Assembly (NCBI RefSeq): GCF_008367235.1
Contig: NZ_VTZS01000003.1
Location: forward strand, 248,001 to 312,000
Source: Pareuzebyella sediminis
GTDB taxonomy: Bacteria; Bacteroidota; Bacteroidia; Flavobacteriales; Flavobacteriaceae
DNA: 64,000 nt
Reading direction: 5' to 3'
The notes under the pieces: generated by a model
What the model saw: the letters and a program-made list of their open reading frames with translations, nothing else
Told to the model about the DNA's origin: nothing
Database searches by the model: none
Position numbers and translations under genes: made by a program
In this document: positions 43,257-52,473 of the stretch, one piece after another
How the letters are laid out: each line of letters begins with the position of its first letter
Numbering within the stretch: the stretch's first letter is position 1

Positions 43257-44917
43257 TGCAAAATACAGAATCGAAAATAAGAATCAATAACTTTATATTG
43301 CACGGGATGCGATGGAGTTTCCTATTATTCATTTTTGGAGGATTTTTTGCCTTCTCACAAAATGGGTCAAACGTGGTGTCGAATGTCGATACTACATCCA
43401 TAAAAATCGGTGAACAAATCAAGTTTACGGTCACCGTAGAAACCGATACCACCGCCCAGGTCATTTTTCCCGAAGGACAGACTTTTTCCCCTTTGGAGAC
43501 AGTTGAAGCATTCGCTACGGATACAACCCGTAAGAACGATAGAATGACCTTACAAAAGATCTATGCCCTGACCCAGTTTGATTCAGGTTCGTACAAACTT
43601 CCTTCACAGCGCATAGAAATAAACGGCAAAGGATTCTTTACCGATTCTACCGAAATTTTGGTAGCTAATGTTCCTGTAGATACCCTGGCCCAGAAAATGT
43701 ACGACATCAAACCTTTAATGGAAGTTGAAAAGAGTAATGCCAAATTCTGGATCACACTTGTAATTGCCCTACTATTGATCGCACTTTTGGGAGGAGCACT
43801 ATATTGGTTCGTCTTTCGAAAAAAACCTTTGTCCAAAGAAGAGAAAGAAGCTTTGTTGCCGCCCTATGACCGCGCTTTGATAGAGCTGAAAAAATTAGAA
43901 AATTCGAAGTACCTGATCCAAGATGAATATAAGCAGTACTATTCAGAACTTACTGGAATCGTAAGGTCGTATTTGGAAGAAGATGTGCATGTAAGCGCTC
44001 TCGAAAGCACCACGGACGAACTCATACTAAAACTTGAAATGCTTAGGGACGCTGGTGAACTGAAAATCGACCATGACACCTTACAACAGTTCAAGCGCAT
44101 ATTGCAAACCGCTGATTTGGTCAAATTTGCCAAGTCAAAACCCGATACATCAATCGCAGAACAAGATAGAAAATCCATTGAAGATATTGTAACCAAAACC
44201 CATGATGCCCTACCTGAACCCACCGTTGAAGAGCTGATGGAACAGGCGGAATACCAAGAAGAGGTAGCTCGTAAAAGGCAAAAGAAAAAAATTATTATTG
44301 CCAGTGCCGCTGCTGTAGCAGCCCTTTTAATTTTTACAGGAGCAGCCGTAGCCTATTATGGTTTTGGTTATGTGAGGGATACGGTGATAGGGCACCCCAC
44401 CAAAGAATTGCTTGAGAGCGAATGGGTGGCAAGCACCTATGGTTACCCCCCCATAAGTCTTGAAACCCCAGAGGTCTTGAAACGCCAAGAGGTAAAGCTC
44501 AACGCTGAAGCGAAAGCGAATATCAAAGACATTCAGACATTTGTGTACGACGAGGCCGATAATCTTTTCTCCGTACATACCATTTCAACTACACTGAACA
44601 AGGATATTGAACCCGATTATGAAAAGTCGATTGAATCGCTGATCAAAAAATTAGAAAGCCAGGGCGCTAAAAATATTTTAACAAAACAAGAGGAATTCAC
44701 GACACTATCAGGTGTTAAAGGTGTTCGCATATATGGCAGCGGAACTTTTCCATCACCTGGCTCTGAAGAATCAGTAAGGGGAAAATATAGTATTATCCTT
44801 TTCGGAGGCAAAGGGTTTCAACAACAAATTATGTTAACCTGGCAAGATGGTGACGCCTATGCCGAAGATATCGTAAATCGTATTTTGGGAACCATCGATG
44901 TAAAAACAGAAGTATAG
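43256..44917 (+). CDS. BatD-like membrane protein of the Bat operon
   Basis: A 553-aa protein with a cleavable or uncleaved N-terminal hydrophobic segment (about 18-35), an exported domain like BatD's first domain (SIKIGEQIKFTVTVETDTTAQVIFPEGQTF), a membrane helix near 165-185, a cytosolic part with PPYDRALIELKKLENS, a second membrane helix near 345-370 (IIIASAAAVAALLIF), and a C-terminal domain with DIEPDYEKSIESLIKKLESQG. The Bat operon of flavobacteria has this extra gene before batA. It likely couples envelope and cytosolic complexes; its precise job is unknown. Two-base gap to batA. Confidence 0.8.
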   Translation: MQNTESKIRINNFILHGMRWSFLLFIFGGFFAFSQNGSNVVSNVDTTSIKIGEQIKFTVTVETDTTAQVIFPEGQTFSPLETVEAFATDTTRKNDRMTLQKIYALTQFDSGSYKLPSQRIEINGKGFFTDSTEILVANVPVDTLAQKMYDIKPLMEVEKSNAKFWITLVIALLLIALLGGALYWFVFRKKPLSKEEKEALLPPYDRALIELKKLENSKYLIQDEYKQYYSELTGIVRSYLEEDVHVSALESTTDELILKLEMLRDAGELKIDHDTLQQFKRILQTADLVKFAKSKPDTSIAEQDRKSIEDIVTKTHDALPEPTVEELMEQAEYQEEVARKRQKKKIIIASAAAVAALLIFTGAAVAYYGFGYVRDTVIGHPTKELLESEWVASTYGYPPISLETPEVLKRQEVKLNAEAKANIKDIQTFVYDEADNLFSVHTISTTLNKDIEPDYEKSIESLIKKLESQGAKNILTKQEEFTTLSGVKGVRIYGSGTFPSPGSEESVRGKYSIILFGGKGFQQQIMLTWQDGDAYAEDIVNRILGTIDVKTEV

Positions 44918-44918
44918 C

Positions 44919-45917
44919 ATGTTGGAGAATATAACCTTTGCGAACCCTGAGTTTTTTTGGCTGCTTCTATTGCTTCCGTTGGCCGTGGTATGGCATATCT
45001 ATAAGCGAAAAGACCAGGTTGCCTCTTTGAAAATACCCAGCATAGTAGGGTTTTCGAATGAAGGTTTCCTCCCTAAATTAAAACCGCTTCTGTTTTTAAT
45101 GCGACTTGTCGCCCTGGCCTTCATTGTGATCGCCATGGCACGCCCGCAAACAGAAGATATCTCTACAAGAACAAAGACGACCAAAGGCATCGATATTGTC
45201 ATGGCTATCGATGTATCGTCAAGTATGCTGGCCCGCGACCTAAAACCCAACCGTTTGGCGGCTTTGAAAGATGTGGCGGCCAAGTTTATCAAAGAACGGC
45301 CTAACGATCGTATAGGGTTGGTCGCCTATGCCGGCGAAGGCTATACAAAGACCCCGATTACCAGCGATAAGGCGATAGTCTTAAGTGCCCTTCGCGAAAT
45401 TACTTACGGCCAATTAAACGACGGTACCGCAATCGGAATGGGCCTCGCAACCGCCGTAAACCGTCTAAAGGAAAGCAAGGCTGCTAGCAAAATTATTATT
45501 TTGCTAACCGACGGGGTCAACAATTCCGGTTTTATAGAGCCACAGACCGCTGCAGATCTTGCCGTTGAGTTTGGCATTAAAACCTACACCATTGGTCTTG
45601 GCACCAATGGTAATGCGTTGTCGCCCATAGCCTATAATGCCGATGGTTCCTTTAGGTATGGCATGCGACAGGTAGAAATTGATGAAGCCCTTCTAAAGGA
45701 TATCGCCAAGGTTACCGGGGGCAAATATTTTAGGGCGACCGACAACCAAAAACTAGAGGCCATATACGAGGAGATAAATAAACTTGAAAAGACCGAGATA
45801 GAAGAGTTCAAATACTACAAATATGAAGAAAAGTTTCGTTCATGGGTGTTTTTGGCAGGAGGTTTGCTTTTATTGGAATGGGTTTTGAGAAACTCGCTTT
45901 TTAGAAGTTTCATTTAA
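44919..45917 (+). CDS. batA: BatA, von Willebrand A-domain membrane protein
   Basis: A 332-aa membrane protein: two N-terminal membrane helices (about 10-25, 57-78), a periplasm-facing or cytosolic VWA domain (about 88-280) with an intact metal-ion-dependent adhesion site (A-I-D-V-S-S-S-M), T and D loop residues in TDGVNNSG, and a C-terminal membrane helix (about 307-325). BatA is named from Bacteroides fragilis, where the operon promotes aerotolerance. It follows the BatD-like gene at two bases. Confidence 0.92.
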   Translation: MLENITFANPEFFWLLLLLPLAVVWHIYKRKDQVASLKIPSIVGFSNEGFLPKLKPLLFLMRLVALAFIVIAMARPQTEDISTRTKTTKGIDIVMAIDVSSSMLARDLKPNRLAALKDVAAKFIKERPNDRIGLVAYAGEGYTKTPITSDKAIVLSALREITYGQLNDGTAIGMGLATAVNRLKESKAASKIIILLTDGVNNSGFIEPQTAADLAVEFGIKTYTIGLGTNGNALSPIAYNADGSFRYGMRQVEIDEALLKDIAKVTGGKYFRATDNQKLEAIYEEINKLEKTEIEEFKYYKYEEKFRSWVFLAGGLLLLEWVLRNSLFRSFI

Positions 45918-45970
45918 AGAGCGAAATTTGAAAAGGGAGTGCTATTTTGCTCCAAATACTAAAATAAACA

Positions 45971-47017
45971 ATGATTCAATTAGACGAAAAAGTATATTTC
46001 TATTTGCTCGGGATCATTCCCGTGATCTTTGTCTTTTTTGTTTTGCTACAAGTTTGGAAAAAGCGAACCCAACGTAGATTCGCAGAACCCTTGTTGCTCA
46101 AAAGGCTCACCCCTGATCGATCGAACTTCAAGGCAAGCTTGAAATTATTACTTTTTCTATTAGGGCTGGCATTTTTGACCTTAGGGTTGGTCAATCCTAA
46201 AATAGGAACAAAGCTGGAAACGGTAAAAAGGGAAGGTGTTGATATTGTATTTGCAGTAGATGTCTCGAAAAGCATGCTCGCGGAAGACATCGCCCCGAAT
46301 CGATTGGAAAAGGCCAAACGTCTAGTATCGGAAATAATCAATCAATTGGCCAGTGATCGCATCGGTATCATCGCTTATGCCGGACAGGCCTTTCCGCAGC
46401 TACCGATAACCACGGATTACGGTGCGGCTAAAATGTTTTTGCAAGGCATGAACACCGATATGCTCACCTCTCAGGGTACTGCTATCGATCAGGCTATTGA
46501 TTTGGCAGCAACCTATTATAATGATGCCGAGCAAACCAACCGTGTGCTTTTTATCATTTCAGACGGTGAAGATCACTCGGAAGGCTCCGTTATCGAAGCC
46601 GTAGAAAAAGCAGTAGAAGAGGGTATTCGGGTGTATACTATCGGAGTAGGTAAAACCAAGGGTGCTCCCATACCCCTAAAACGCAATGGCGTAGTTGAAA
46701 GTCTTAAAAAAGATGCCCAAGGAGAAGTTGTAATTACCAAACTGAACGAAGTCGTCTTGGAAGAGATTGCAGATGAGGGTAATGGAACATATATCAATGG
46801 AGATAACACAGCAGAAGCCGTAGATTTTATTAAGGAAGAACTTTTGCAAATGGACAAAAAAGAATTTGAGGCCAAACAGTTCGCTGAATTCAAGGATCAA
46901 TTTCAATGGTTCTTGGCCATTGGCCTCTTATGCTTATTTTTAGACATTTTTGTCTTGGACAAGAAGACCCAATGGCTCAGAAAGTTGAATCTGTTCAATG
47001 AAAAGGAAATAACATAA
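45971..47017 (+). CDS. batB: BatB, von Willebrand A-domain membrane protein
   Basis: A 348-aa protein parallel to BatA: membrane helices at about 8-25, 56-75 and 312-330, with a VWA domain whose metal-ion site is A-V-D-V-S-K-S-M followed by SDGEDHSEG. In B. fragilis BatB is the second VWA protein of the operon. It adjoins batC with no spacer. Confidence 0.92.
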   Translation: MIQLDEKVYFYLLGIIPVIFVFFVLLQVWKKRTQRRFAEPLLLKRLTPDRSNFKASLKLLLFLLGLAFLTLGLVNPKIGTKLETVKREGVDIVFAVDVSKSMLAEDIAPNRLEKAKRLVSEIINQLASDRIGIIAYAGQAFPQLPITTDYGAAKMFLQGMNTDMLTSQGTAIDQAIDLAATYYNDAEQTNRVLFIISDGEDHSEGSVIEAVEKAVEEGIRVYTIGVGKTKGAPIPLKRNGVVESLKKDAQGEVVITKLNEVVLEEIADEGNGTYINGDNTAEAVDFIKEELLQMDKKEFEAKQFAEFKDQFQWFLAIGLLCLFLDIFVLDKKTQWLRKLNLFNEKEIT

Positions 47018-47878
47018 ATGAAAAATTCAATTTCGATACTATTACTTTTTATAGGTTTCCTCTCCTTTCCACAAGAAGAAAACAAAAATCAACAGGAGGC
47101 GCTCAGAGAGTCTAAAAACTTAACCTGGGAGGCTAATAAGGAACTGTCTGAAAATAATTTCGTCGATGCAGAAGTAGACTATAGAAAAGCTATTGCCAAA
47201 AGTGACGAAAATCCTGCAGCACCTTACAATCTAGGCAACGCATACTATAATAAAGAAACTTATAGCGAGGCATTTGGCCGCTTCAAACAGGCCGGGGAAT
47301 TGGCCACCGATAAAAAGGCGAAACATAATGCATACCATAATATGGGCAATGTTTTTATGAAACGAAAAGAATATCAAAAAGCGGTCGAAGCCTACAAAGA
47401 AGCACTACGAAACGATCCGACGGACGAGGAAACTCGTTATAATTTGGCTTTGGCCAAAGAAATGCTCAAGAACGACGAAGAGCAAAATAAGGAAAACCAG
47501 GATAATAAAGACGAACAAGATCAGCAAGATCAGCAAGATCAAAACGAGGATAATAAAGAGGGAGACAATAAGGAAGACAACAAAGACCAAGAACAAAACG
47601 AAGAAGGAGACCAAGGAGATGAGGGTGACCAAAATGAAGAAAAACCAGATGAAAACAAAGAAGGTGACGGCGAACAAAAAGAGGAACAGAACAAGCAGCC
47701 TGAGCAGGGAGATCAACAAGAAGAGGAACAGCCCCAACAACCCAGACCCAATCAATTGAGCAAACAACAGATTCAAAACCTGTTAGACGCTATGCAGAAC
47801 GAAGAGAAAAAAGTACAGGAAAAAATAGATGCCCAAAAAGTCAAGGGTGTCAAAACCAAAACAGAAAAAGATTGGTAA
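47018..47878 (+). CDS. batC: BatC, tetratricopeptide protein
   Basis: A 286-aa exported TPR protein (signal peptide about 1-18). Three TPR motifs span about 35-145 (AAPYNLGNAYYNKETYSEAFGRF and KEYQKAVEAYKEALRNDPTDEE). Residues about 150-250 are a low-complexity tail of Asp, Glu, Gln, Asn and Lys, encoded by a repetitive tract. The C-terminus SKQQIQNLLDAMQNEEKKVQEKI is conserved in BatC. TPRs probably gather the VWA partners. The stop overlaps batD's TTG start. Confidence 0.9.
   Translation: MKNSISILLLFIGFLSFPQEENKNQQEALRESKNLTWEANKELSENNFVDAEVDYRKAIAKSDENPAAPYNLGNAYYNKETYSEAFGRFKQAGELATDKKAKHNAYHNMGNVFMKRKEYQKAVEAYKEALRNDPTDEETRYNLALAKEMLKNDEEQNKENQDNKDEQDQQDQQDQNEDNKEGDNKEDNKDQEQNEEGDQGDEGDQNEEKPDENKEGDGEQKEEQNKQPEQGDQQEEEQPQQPRPNQLSKQQIQNLLDAMQNEEKKVQEKIDAQKVKGVKTKTEKDW
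47460..47745 (+). repeat. Low-complexity acidic/Gln tract in batC
   Basis: An AAGA/GAC/CAA-rich run encoding a charged tail with repeats such as D-Q-Q-D-Q-Q-D-Q and E-E-x-D-x-N. The imperfect 9-bp unit GATCAGCAA recurs at 47519-47545. Length is likely to vary between strains by slippage. The long hydrophobic frame seen on its opposite strand is an artefact of the composition. Confidence 0.75.
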
Positions 47879-49662
47879 CGCCGCTTTTTTATAGAAACTA
47901 TATTACATTTTTTTTATTGGCATGTAGCCTAATGTCGGCATATGCCCAAAAGGAGACTGCGGTTACTTTTGAAATGAAGCTCAGTAAAGAAAAGCTGGGC
48001 ATCAATGAGCGGTTACGTGTAGACTTTAGCATGAACCGTGATGGCGATAATTTCAATCCACCAAATTTCGAAGGATTCCGTGTACTCATGGGCCCTTCTC
48101 AATCGATAAGCTCTTCTTGGATCAACGGGGTAAGGAGCTATTCCAAAACCTATTCGTATACCTTGGCGCCGACAGGCCGTGGTAATTTCACCATTGGCCA
48201 GGCCACCATTATTATTGATGGTAAAACCTATAAATCATTGCCGAAGGAAGTAGAGGTAACAGCTGCGGTAGATAAACCAAGTGACCAATTAACGGTCGAT
48301 GATGTGGCCGATGAAAGTCTCCATTTGGTAGCGGAAGTGTCGAAGACCAGCCCCTATCTCAACGAAGCAGTAAGCGTCGTGTATAAGCTATACGTCAGCC
48401 CTTCGGTAAGCGTATCGAACTATCAACCCCTTGACAACCCTAAATACAACAACTTTTGGAGCCAGGATATTCCGGTAAGCCGGCTTTCGGCAGAAAATGG
48501 AACCTACAAGGGCAAGCCCTATCGCTATGTGATACTAAAAAGAGTAGTGCTTTATCCACAAAAATCGGGGAAACTGGAAATTGAGCCTTTATCCTTGGAT
48601 GTAACGGTCGAAGTACCTACCAACAAGCGTGACTTTTTTGGCGGTCGGGTCTATTCTCAAACCAATAAAACGGTTTCCGCAGGCAATCGAATTATCAATG
48701 TAAAGCCTTTACCCCAAGCCGGAAAACCAGTGAACTTTAGCGGTGCCGTTGGCAATTTCGATTTTGCGGTAACCACGAGCAAAACCGTGCTCAATGCTTC
48801 AGAATCACTGCAAGCAAAGGTACAGGTGTCAGGTAAGGGGAATTTAAAATTATTCCAATTGCCGGAGCCCAACCTACCTGGTTCCTTAGAAGTCTATGAG
48901 CCTGAATTTGAAGAAAGCGTACGTACCACACTCTCGGGATCTCAAGGTAAAGTGAGCAATAATTACACCATTGTCCCTTCTTTCAAGGGCAAATATCCGA
49001 TCCCCAGTATTTCGTTTACCTACTTCGATCCAAATTCGGAAACGTACAAAACCCTTACTTCAGACGAAATAGTAATTAACGTGAAGGAAGGACCATTGAA
49101 TTCATCTGGTGTGCCAACAACAAATACTACCAATAATACTAAAAGGTCGGTTTCTCCAGGAAACCAATTCAATTTTATAAAACTCAAGCCTAACCTTAGC
49201 GCTATCGGATCTAATTACTTTTTTGGTTCCACTTCTTTTTACCTATGGCTGCTCTTACCCTTGGTTCTCATACCCATTACCATAATTTTCAGTAAGAAAA
49301 GAGAGGCCATCGCGAGTGATGTGGTTGGAAATCGGGTCAGAAGGGCCAATAAGCTAGCGCGTAAATACCTATCAAAAGCCAAGAAGGAACTGGGCAACAA
49401 AGACAGTTTTTATATTGCCTTGGAAAAAGGATTACATAACTATTTAAAGTCAAAACTGAAAATTGAAACCTCAGAGTTCAGTAAAGACAGAATTGCCACC
49501 CTTCTTACAGAAAAAAATATCGATACGCCTACAAAAGACGGTTTTGTGGCTTTGCTATCCAGCTGTGAGATGGCTCGTTATAGTCCTTTTTCACGAGTAC
49601 AGATGCAACAAGATTACGATAAGGCCAGTGAAGTAATTTCAAATTTAGATAAGCAACTTTAA
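47872..49662 (+). CDS. batD: BatD, exported membrane protein
   Basis: A 596-aa protein starting at a TTG that overlaps the batC stop; the first ATG lies after the signal peptide, so the TTG is the likely start. A signal peptide (about 8-25) is followed by repeated beta-sandwich domains typical of BatD (SKEKLGINERLRVDFSM; YLNEAVSVVYKLYVSP; SASESLQAKV-type), a membrane helix near 451-473, and a cytosolic helical tail. BatD is thought to bridge the periplasmic and cytosolic sides of the Bat complex. Followed at 31 bases by batE. Confidence 0.88.
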   Translation: MVTPLFYRNYITFFLLACSLMSAYAQKETAVTFEMKLSKEKLGINERLRVDFSMNRDGDNFNPPNFEGFRVLMGPSQSISSSWINGVRSYSKTYSYTLAPTGRGNFTIGQATIIIDGKTYKSLPKEVEVTAAVDKPSDQLTVDDVADESLHLVAEVSKTSPYLNEAVSVVYKLYVSPSVSVSNYQPLDNPKYNNFWSQDIPVSRLSAENGTYKGKPYRYVILKRVVLYPQKSGKLEIEPLSLDVTVEVPTNKRDFFGGRVYSQTNKTVSAGNRIINVKPLPQAGKPVNFSGAVGNFDFAVTTSKTVLNASESLQAKVQVSGKGNLKLFQLPEPNLPGSLEVYEPEFEESVRTTLSGSQGKVSNNYTIVPSFKGKYPIPSISFTYFDPNSETYKTLTSDEIVINVKEGPLNSSGVPTTNTTNNTKRSVSPGNQFNFIKLKPNLSAIGSNYFFGSTSFYLWLLLPLVLIPITIIFSKKREAIASDVVGNRVRRANKLARKYLSKAKKELGNKDSFYIALEKGLHNYLKSKLKIETSEFSKDRIATLLTEKNIDTPTKDGFVALLSSCEMARYSPFSRVQMQQDYDKASEVISNLDKQL

Positions 49663-49693
49663 AGAGCTTGGTATAGCAAATAAAAAATTATTA

Positions 49694-50452
49694 GTGAAAA
49701 AAATGTGCTACATATTGGTTTTCGTCTTTGCAACAATGACCTTCGGCCAAAGCGAAACACTCTTCGACCAAGCCACTGAGGCCTATAACGCAGGAGAGTA
49801 CCAAAGGGCCGTAGATAATTATCTAGAAATTTTAGACAATGGCCAACATTCTGCTGAACTCTATTACAACTTGGGAAATTCGTATTATAAACTGAACGAA
49901 ATCGCCCCGAGTATTTACTACTACGAAAAAGCACTGCTACTTAAGCCCAATGATTCTGAAATCAAAAGCAATCTTGCTTATGCCCAGAACATGACCTTAG
50001 ATGCTATCGAAAAACTGCCTGAAACAGGATTGTCGAAAATTTATGGTAATATCATCGGTTTTCTCTCTTTTGACCAGTGGAGTTACCTGGCCATCGTTTT
50101 CATGATTCTTTTTGTGCTGTTCTACATTGCCTTTTATAGCTTTCAATATTCCTCTAAGAAGCGGGTTTCTTTTGTTACCAGCGTGATATTCATGCTTCTT
50201 ACTGTTATTTCCCTAGTTTTTGCCTTTTTGCAATACAGCAAGTTTACGGCCGATCAGCCGGCAATTGTTTTTGCTCAGGAATCAAGCGTTAAATCGGAAC
50301 CTAATCAAAGGAGCCAGGAGGCCTTCGCCCTTCATGAAGGTACGAAGGTACATGTGCTGGATGGCCTCAATGAATGGAAAAAAATTAAGATTGCCGATGG
50401 TTCGACCGGATGGATTCCCGAAGAAGACATAAAAATGCTGAAAGATTTTTAA
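49694..50452 (+). CDS. batE: BatE, TPR and SH3-like membrane protein
   Basis: A 252-aa protein beginning at GTG 49694 or the in-frame ATG at 49703. It has a signal peptide (about 1-18), two TPR motifs (about 22-95), two membrane helices (about 128-145, 155-175), and a C-terminal SH3_3-like domain (EPNQRSQEAFALHEGTKVHVLDG ... GWIPEEDIK). BatE closes the operon as known from Bacteroides. The short spacer before the next gene carries a TATATTTG promoter box, marking the operon's end. Confidence 0.88.
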   Translation: MKKMCYILVFVFATMTFGQSETLFDQATEAYNAGEYQRAVDNYLEILDNGQHSAELYYNLGNSYYKLNEIAPSIYYYEKALLLKPNDSEIKSNLAYAQNMTLDAIEKLPETGLSKIYGNIIGFLSFDQWSYLAIVFMILFVLFYIAFYSFQYSSKKRVSFVTSVIFMLLTVISLVFAFLQYSKFTADQPAIVFAQESSVKSEPNQRSQEAFALHEGTKVHVLDGLNEWKKIKIADGSTGWIPEEDIKMLKDF

Positions 50453-50485
50453 ACTTTACTTAACAATATTTCATTTCTAGTCTTC

Positions 50486-50493
50486 TATATTTG
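50486..50493 (+). promoter_or_regulatory. Candidate -7 box of the carbonate cluster
   Basis: TATATTTG, an exact TAnnTTTG match, 16 bases before the ATG at 50509. It overlaps a longer possible start (50491), so it favours the internal ATG, and it marks the border between bat and the SulP/carbonic anhydrase genes. Confidence 0.5.
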
Positions 50494-50508
50494 CATTTTC
50501 CTCAATTC

Positions 50509-50805
50509 ATGAAAAAAATTCTTCGGATATCACTGCTTTTGTTTTGGCTGTTTGCCATCGTGGCACCAAGTATTATCACTTTATGTGATATTGATAAGCC
50601 CGTGGTCGTTACCAATTTAAACGAAGAAGAACACCAAGAAACCGGCAAAAAGTCAAATGGCGAAGAAAAATTCGTAAGCAGTAACTCTTTGGATTTTTCC
50701 CTATTGAGCCATTCAATAGAGTCAAATTCTGGTTTTTATCATATTATGGGCCATTTCGATTATACCCTAGAAATAGTGCCTCCCCCTCCCAAACATATCG
50801 GTTAG
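50509..50805 (+). CDS. Small exported hypothetical protein
   Basis: A 98-aa protein with an N-terminal signal segment (MKKILRISLLLFWLFAIVAP), a hydrophilic middle (NEEEHQETGKKSNGEEK), and a C-terminal IVPPPPKHIG tail. The ATG at 50509 follows the promoter box. Proteins like this precede transporter or metal genes in some flavobacteria, but the family is unknown to me. It is 70 bases before a SulP gene and may be its cotranscribed partner. Confidence 0.6.
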   Translation: MKKILRISLLLFWLFAIVAPSIITLCDIDKPVVVTNLNEEEHQETGKKSNGEEKFVSSNSLDFSLLSHSIESNSGFYHIMGHFDYTLEIVPPPPKHIG

Positions 50806-50875
50806 TTTCATTTTATTCTTTTATTGACTAATCTGTCTTCCGTTTATTTTGAGGAAGACTTAACAATCATATGAT

Positions 50876-52468
50876 ATGTTTAAACATTTAAAGAGCGACC
50901 TTCCCGCAAGTGTCGTTGTATTTTTCGTAGCAATTCCCCTGTGTTTGGGTATAGCACTAGCTAGTGGGGCACCCTTGTTTTCAGGTCTTATAGCCGGTAT
51001 TATCGGCGGTATCGTTGTGGGTGCCATTAGTGGCTCTAAAATAGGGGTCAGTGGGCCTGCTGCCGGTTTGGCCGCTATAGTTTTAACGGCCATTGGTACA
51101 CTTGGCGGATTCGAAAACTTTTTGGTCGCTGTGGTCTTGGGTGGCGTAATTCAATTGATCTTCGGAATTTTAAAGGCGGGTATCATTGGATACTATTTTC
51201 CTTCCTCCGTAATTAAAGGAATGCTTACCGGAATCGGAATTATTATCGTCCTAAAACAGATTCCACACTTTTTTGGGTACGATCCCGACCCAGAAGGCGA
51301 TTGGGCCTTCTTTCAGGTCGATGGTGAAAACACTTTCTCTGAAATCCTGAATACGGTAAATAATATAAGTCCAGGAGCGACCCTAGTGGCCCTGATAGGA
51401 ATGGCAATTTTAATACTCTGGGAAACTGTTTTGTCAAAAAAAGGTAAAATATTCCAACTCGTTCAGGGGCCCTTAGTTGCAGTCGCCATTGGTATTATCT
51501 TTTTCATCTTGACGCAGAATAGTGAAGTACTGTCTATTTCTAAAGAACATCTTGTAAGCGTTCCAGTCCCGGAAGATGCATCATCGTTTCTAGCTCAATT
51601 CAGCTTTCCGAATTTCGGTGTTATAGGCAACCCAGAAGTATGGATCACAGCTTTCACCATAGCGCTAGTTGCTAGTCTGGAAACCTTATTGTGTGTAGAA
51701 GCGACCGATAAATTAGATCCTCATAAAAACGTTACACCGACCAACCGTGAACTATTGGCCCAAGGTACCGGAAATATAATCTCAGGTTTAATCGGGGGCT
51801 TGCCCATTACTCAGGTTATCGTTCGAAGTTCGGCTAATATTCAATCTGGTGGCCGCACCAAATTATCTGCGATAATACATGGCTTTTTATTGTTGATATC
51901 CGTCATTTTGATTCCAACGCTTTTGAACATGATTCCCTTGTCCGTTTTGGCAGCCATTCTTTTTTTAGTAGGCTATAAGCTCGCAAAACCAGCGCTTTTC
52001 AAAAAAATGTACAATTTGGGTTGGAAACAGTTCGTACCTTTCATTGTGACCATTGTAGGAATCGTTTTTACCGATTTGCTCATAGGAATCAGTTTGGGCC
52101 TAGCCGTTGGGATTGTGGTCATTCTATTGAAGAGTTACCAGAACTCGCATTTTCTTCATATTGAAGATAAAAGCAACGGGAAGCACAAAATAAAAATGAC
52201 CCTTGCCGAAGAGGTGACCTTTTTTAACAAGGGCGCGATTCTTAAAGAATTGGATAGTTTGCCAAGGGAAACCTATCTAGAAATTGATTTGTTGAAAACG
52301 AGGTATCTAGACAATGACATTATAGAAATATTGGACGATTTCGCATATAAGGCCAAAGAACGTAACATAGACATAAAGCTCGTTTCTAAAAGGGGTGTTG
52401 TAGAAAACCCCTCTAGTTTCGCCGAATTCTTTGAAAATAGACCAAAATCAAAGCTCAGCTTAAGCTAA
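50876..52468 (+). CDS. SulP-family transporter, probable bicarbonate carrier
   Basis: A 530-aa SulP transporter. The N-terminal signature PASVVVFFVAIPLCLGIALASGAP sits at about 9-32; 11-12 membrane helices fill up to about 415; a short STAS-like C-terminus (about 430-520, with LKTRYLDNDIIEIL) follows. It is 5 bases upstream of a universal stress protein and 0.9 kb from a beta-carbonic anhydrase. SulP-carbonic anhydrase neighbours typically move bicarbonate (as in cyanobacterial BicA and bacterial fusions), so bicarbonate is the favoured substrate by inference. Confidence 0.92.
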   Translation: MFKHLKSDLPASVVVFFVAIPLCLGIALASGAPLFSGLIAGIIGGIVVGAISGSKIGVSGPAAGLAAIVLTAIGTLGGFENFLVAVVLGGVIQLIFGILKAGIIGYYFPSSVIKGMLTGIGIIIVLKQIPHFFGYDPDPEGDWAFFQVDGENTFSEILNTVNNISPGATLVALIGMAILILWETVLSKKGKIFQLVQGPLVAVAIGIIFFILTQNSEVLSISKEHLVSVPVPEDASSFLAQFSFPNFGVIGNPEVWITAFTIALVASLETLLCVEATDKLDPHKNVTPTNRELLAQGTGNIISGLIGGLPITQVIVRSSANIQSGGRTKLSAIIHGFLLLISVILIPTLLNMIPLSVLAAILFLVGYKLAKPALFKKMYNLGWKQFVPFIVTIVGIVFTDLLIGISLGLAVGIVVILLKSYQNSHFLHIEDKSNGKHKIKMTLAEEVTFFNKGAILKELDSLPRETYLEIDLLKTRYLDNDIIEILDDFAYKAKERNIDIKLVSKRGVVENPSSFAEFFENRPKSKLSLS

Positions 52469-52473
52469 ATGCT

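Noticed and set aside
47405-47776. 123-codon hydrophobic minus-strand frame inside batC.
   Set aside because: It is the complement of an acidic/Gln low-complexity tract; the Leu/Phe/Ile run is a composition artefact.
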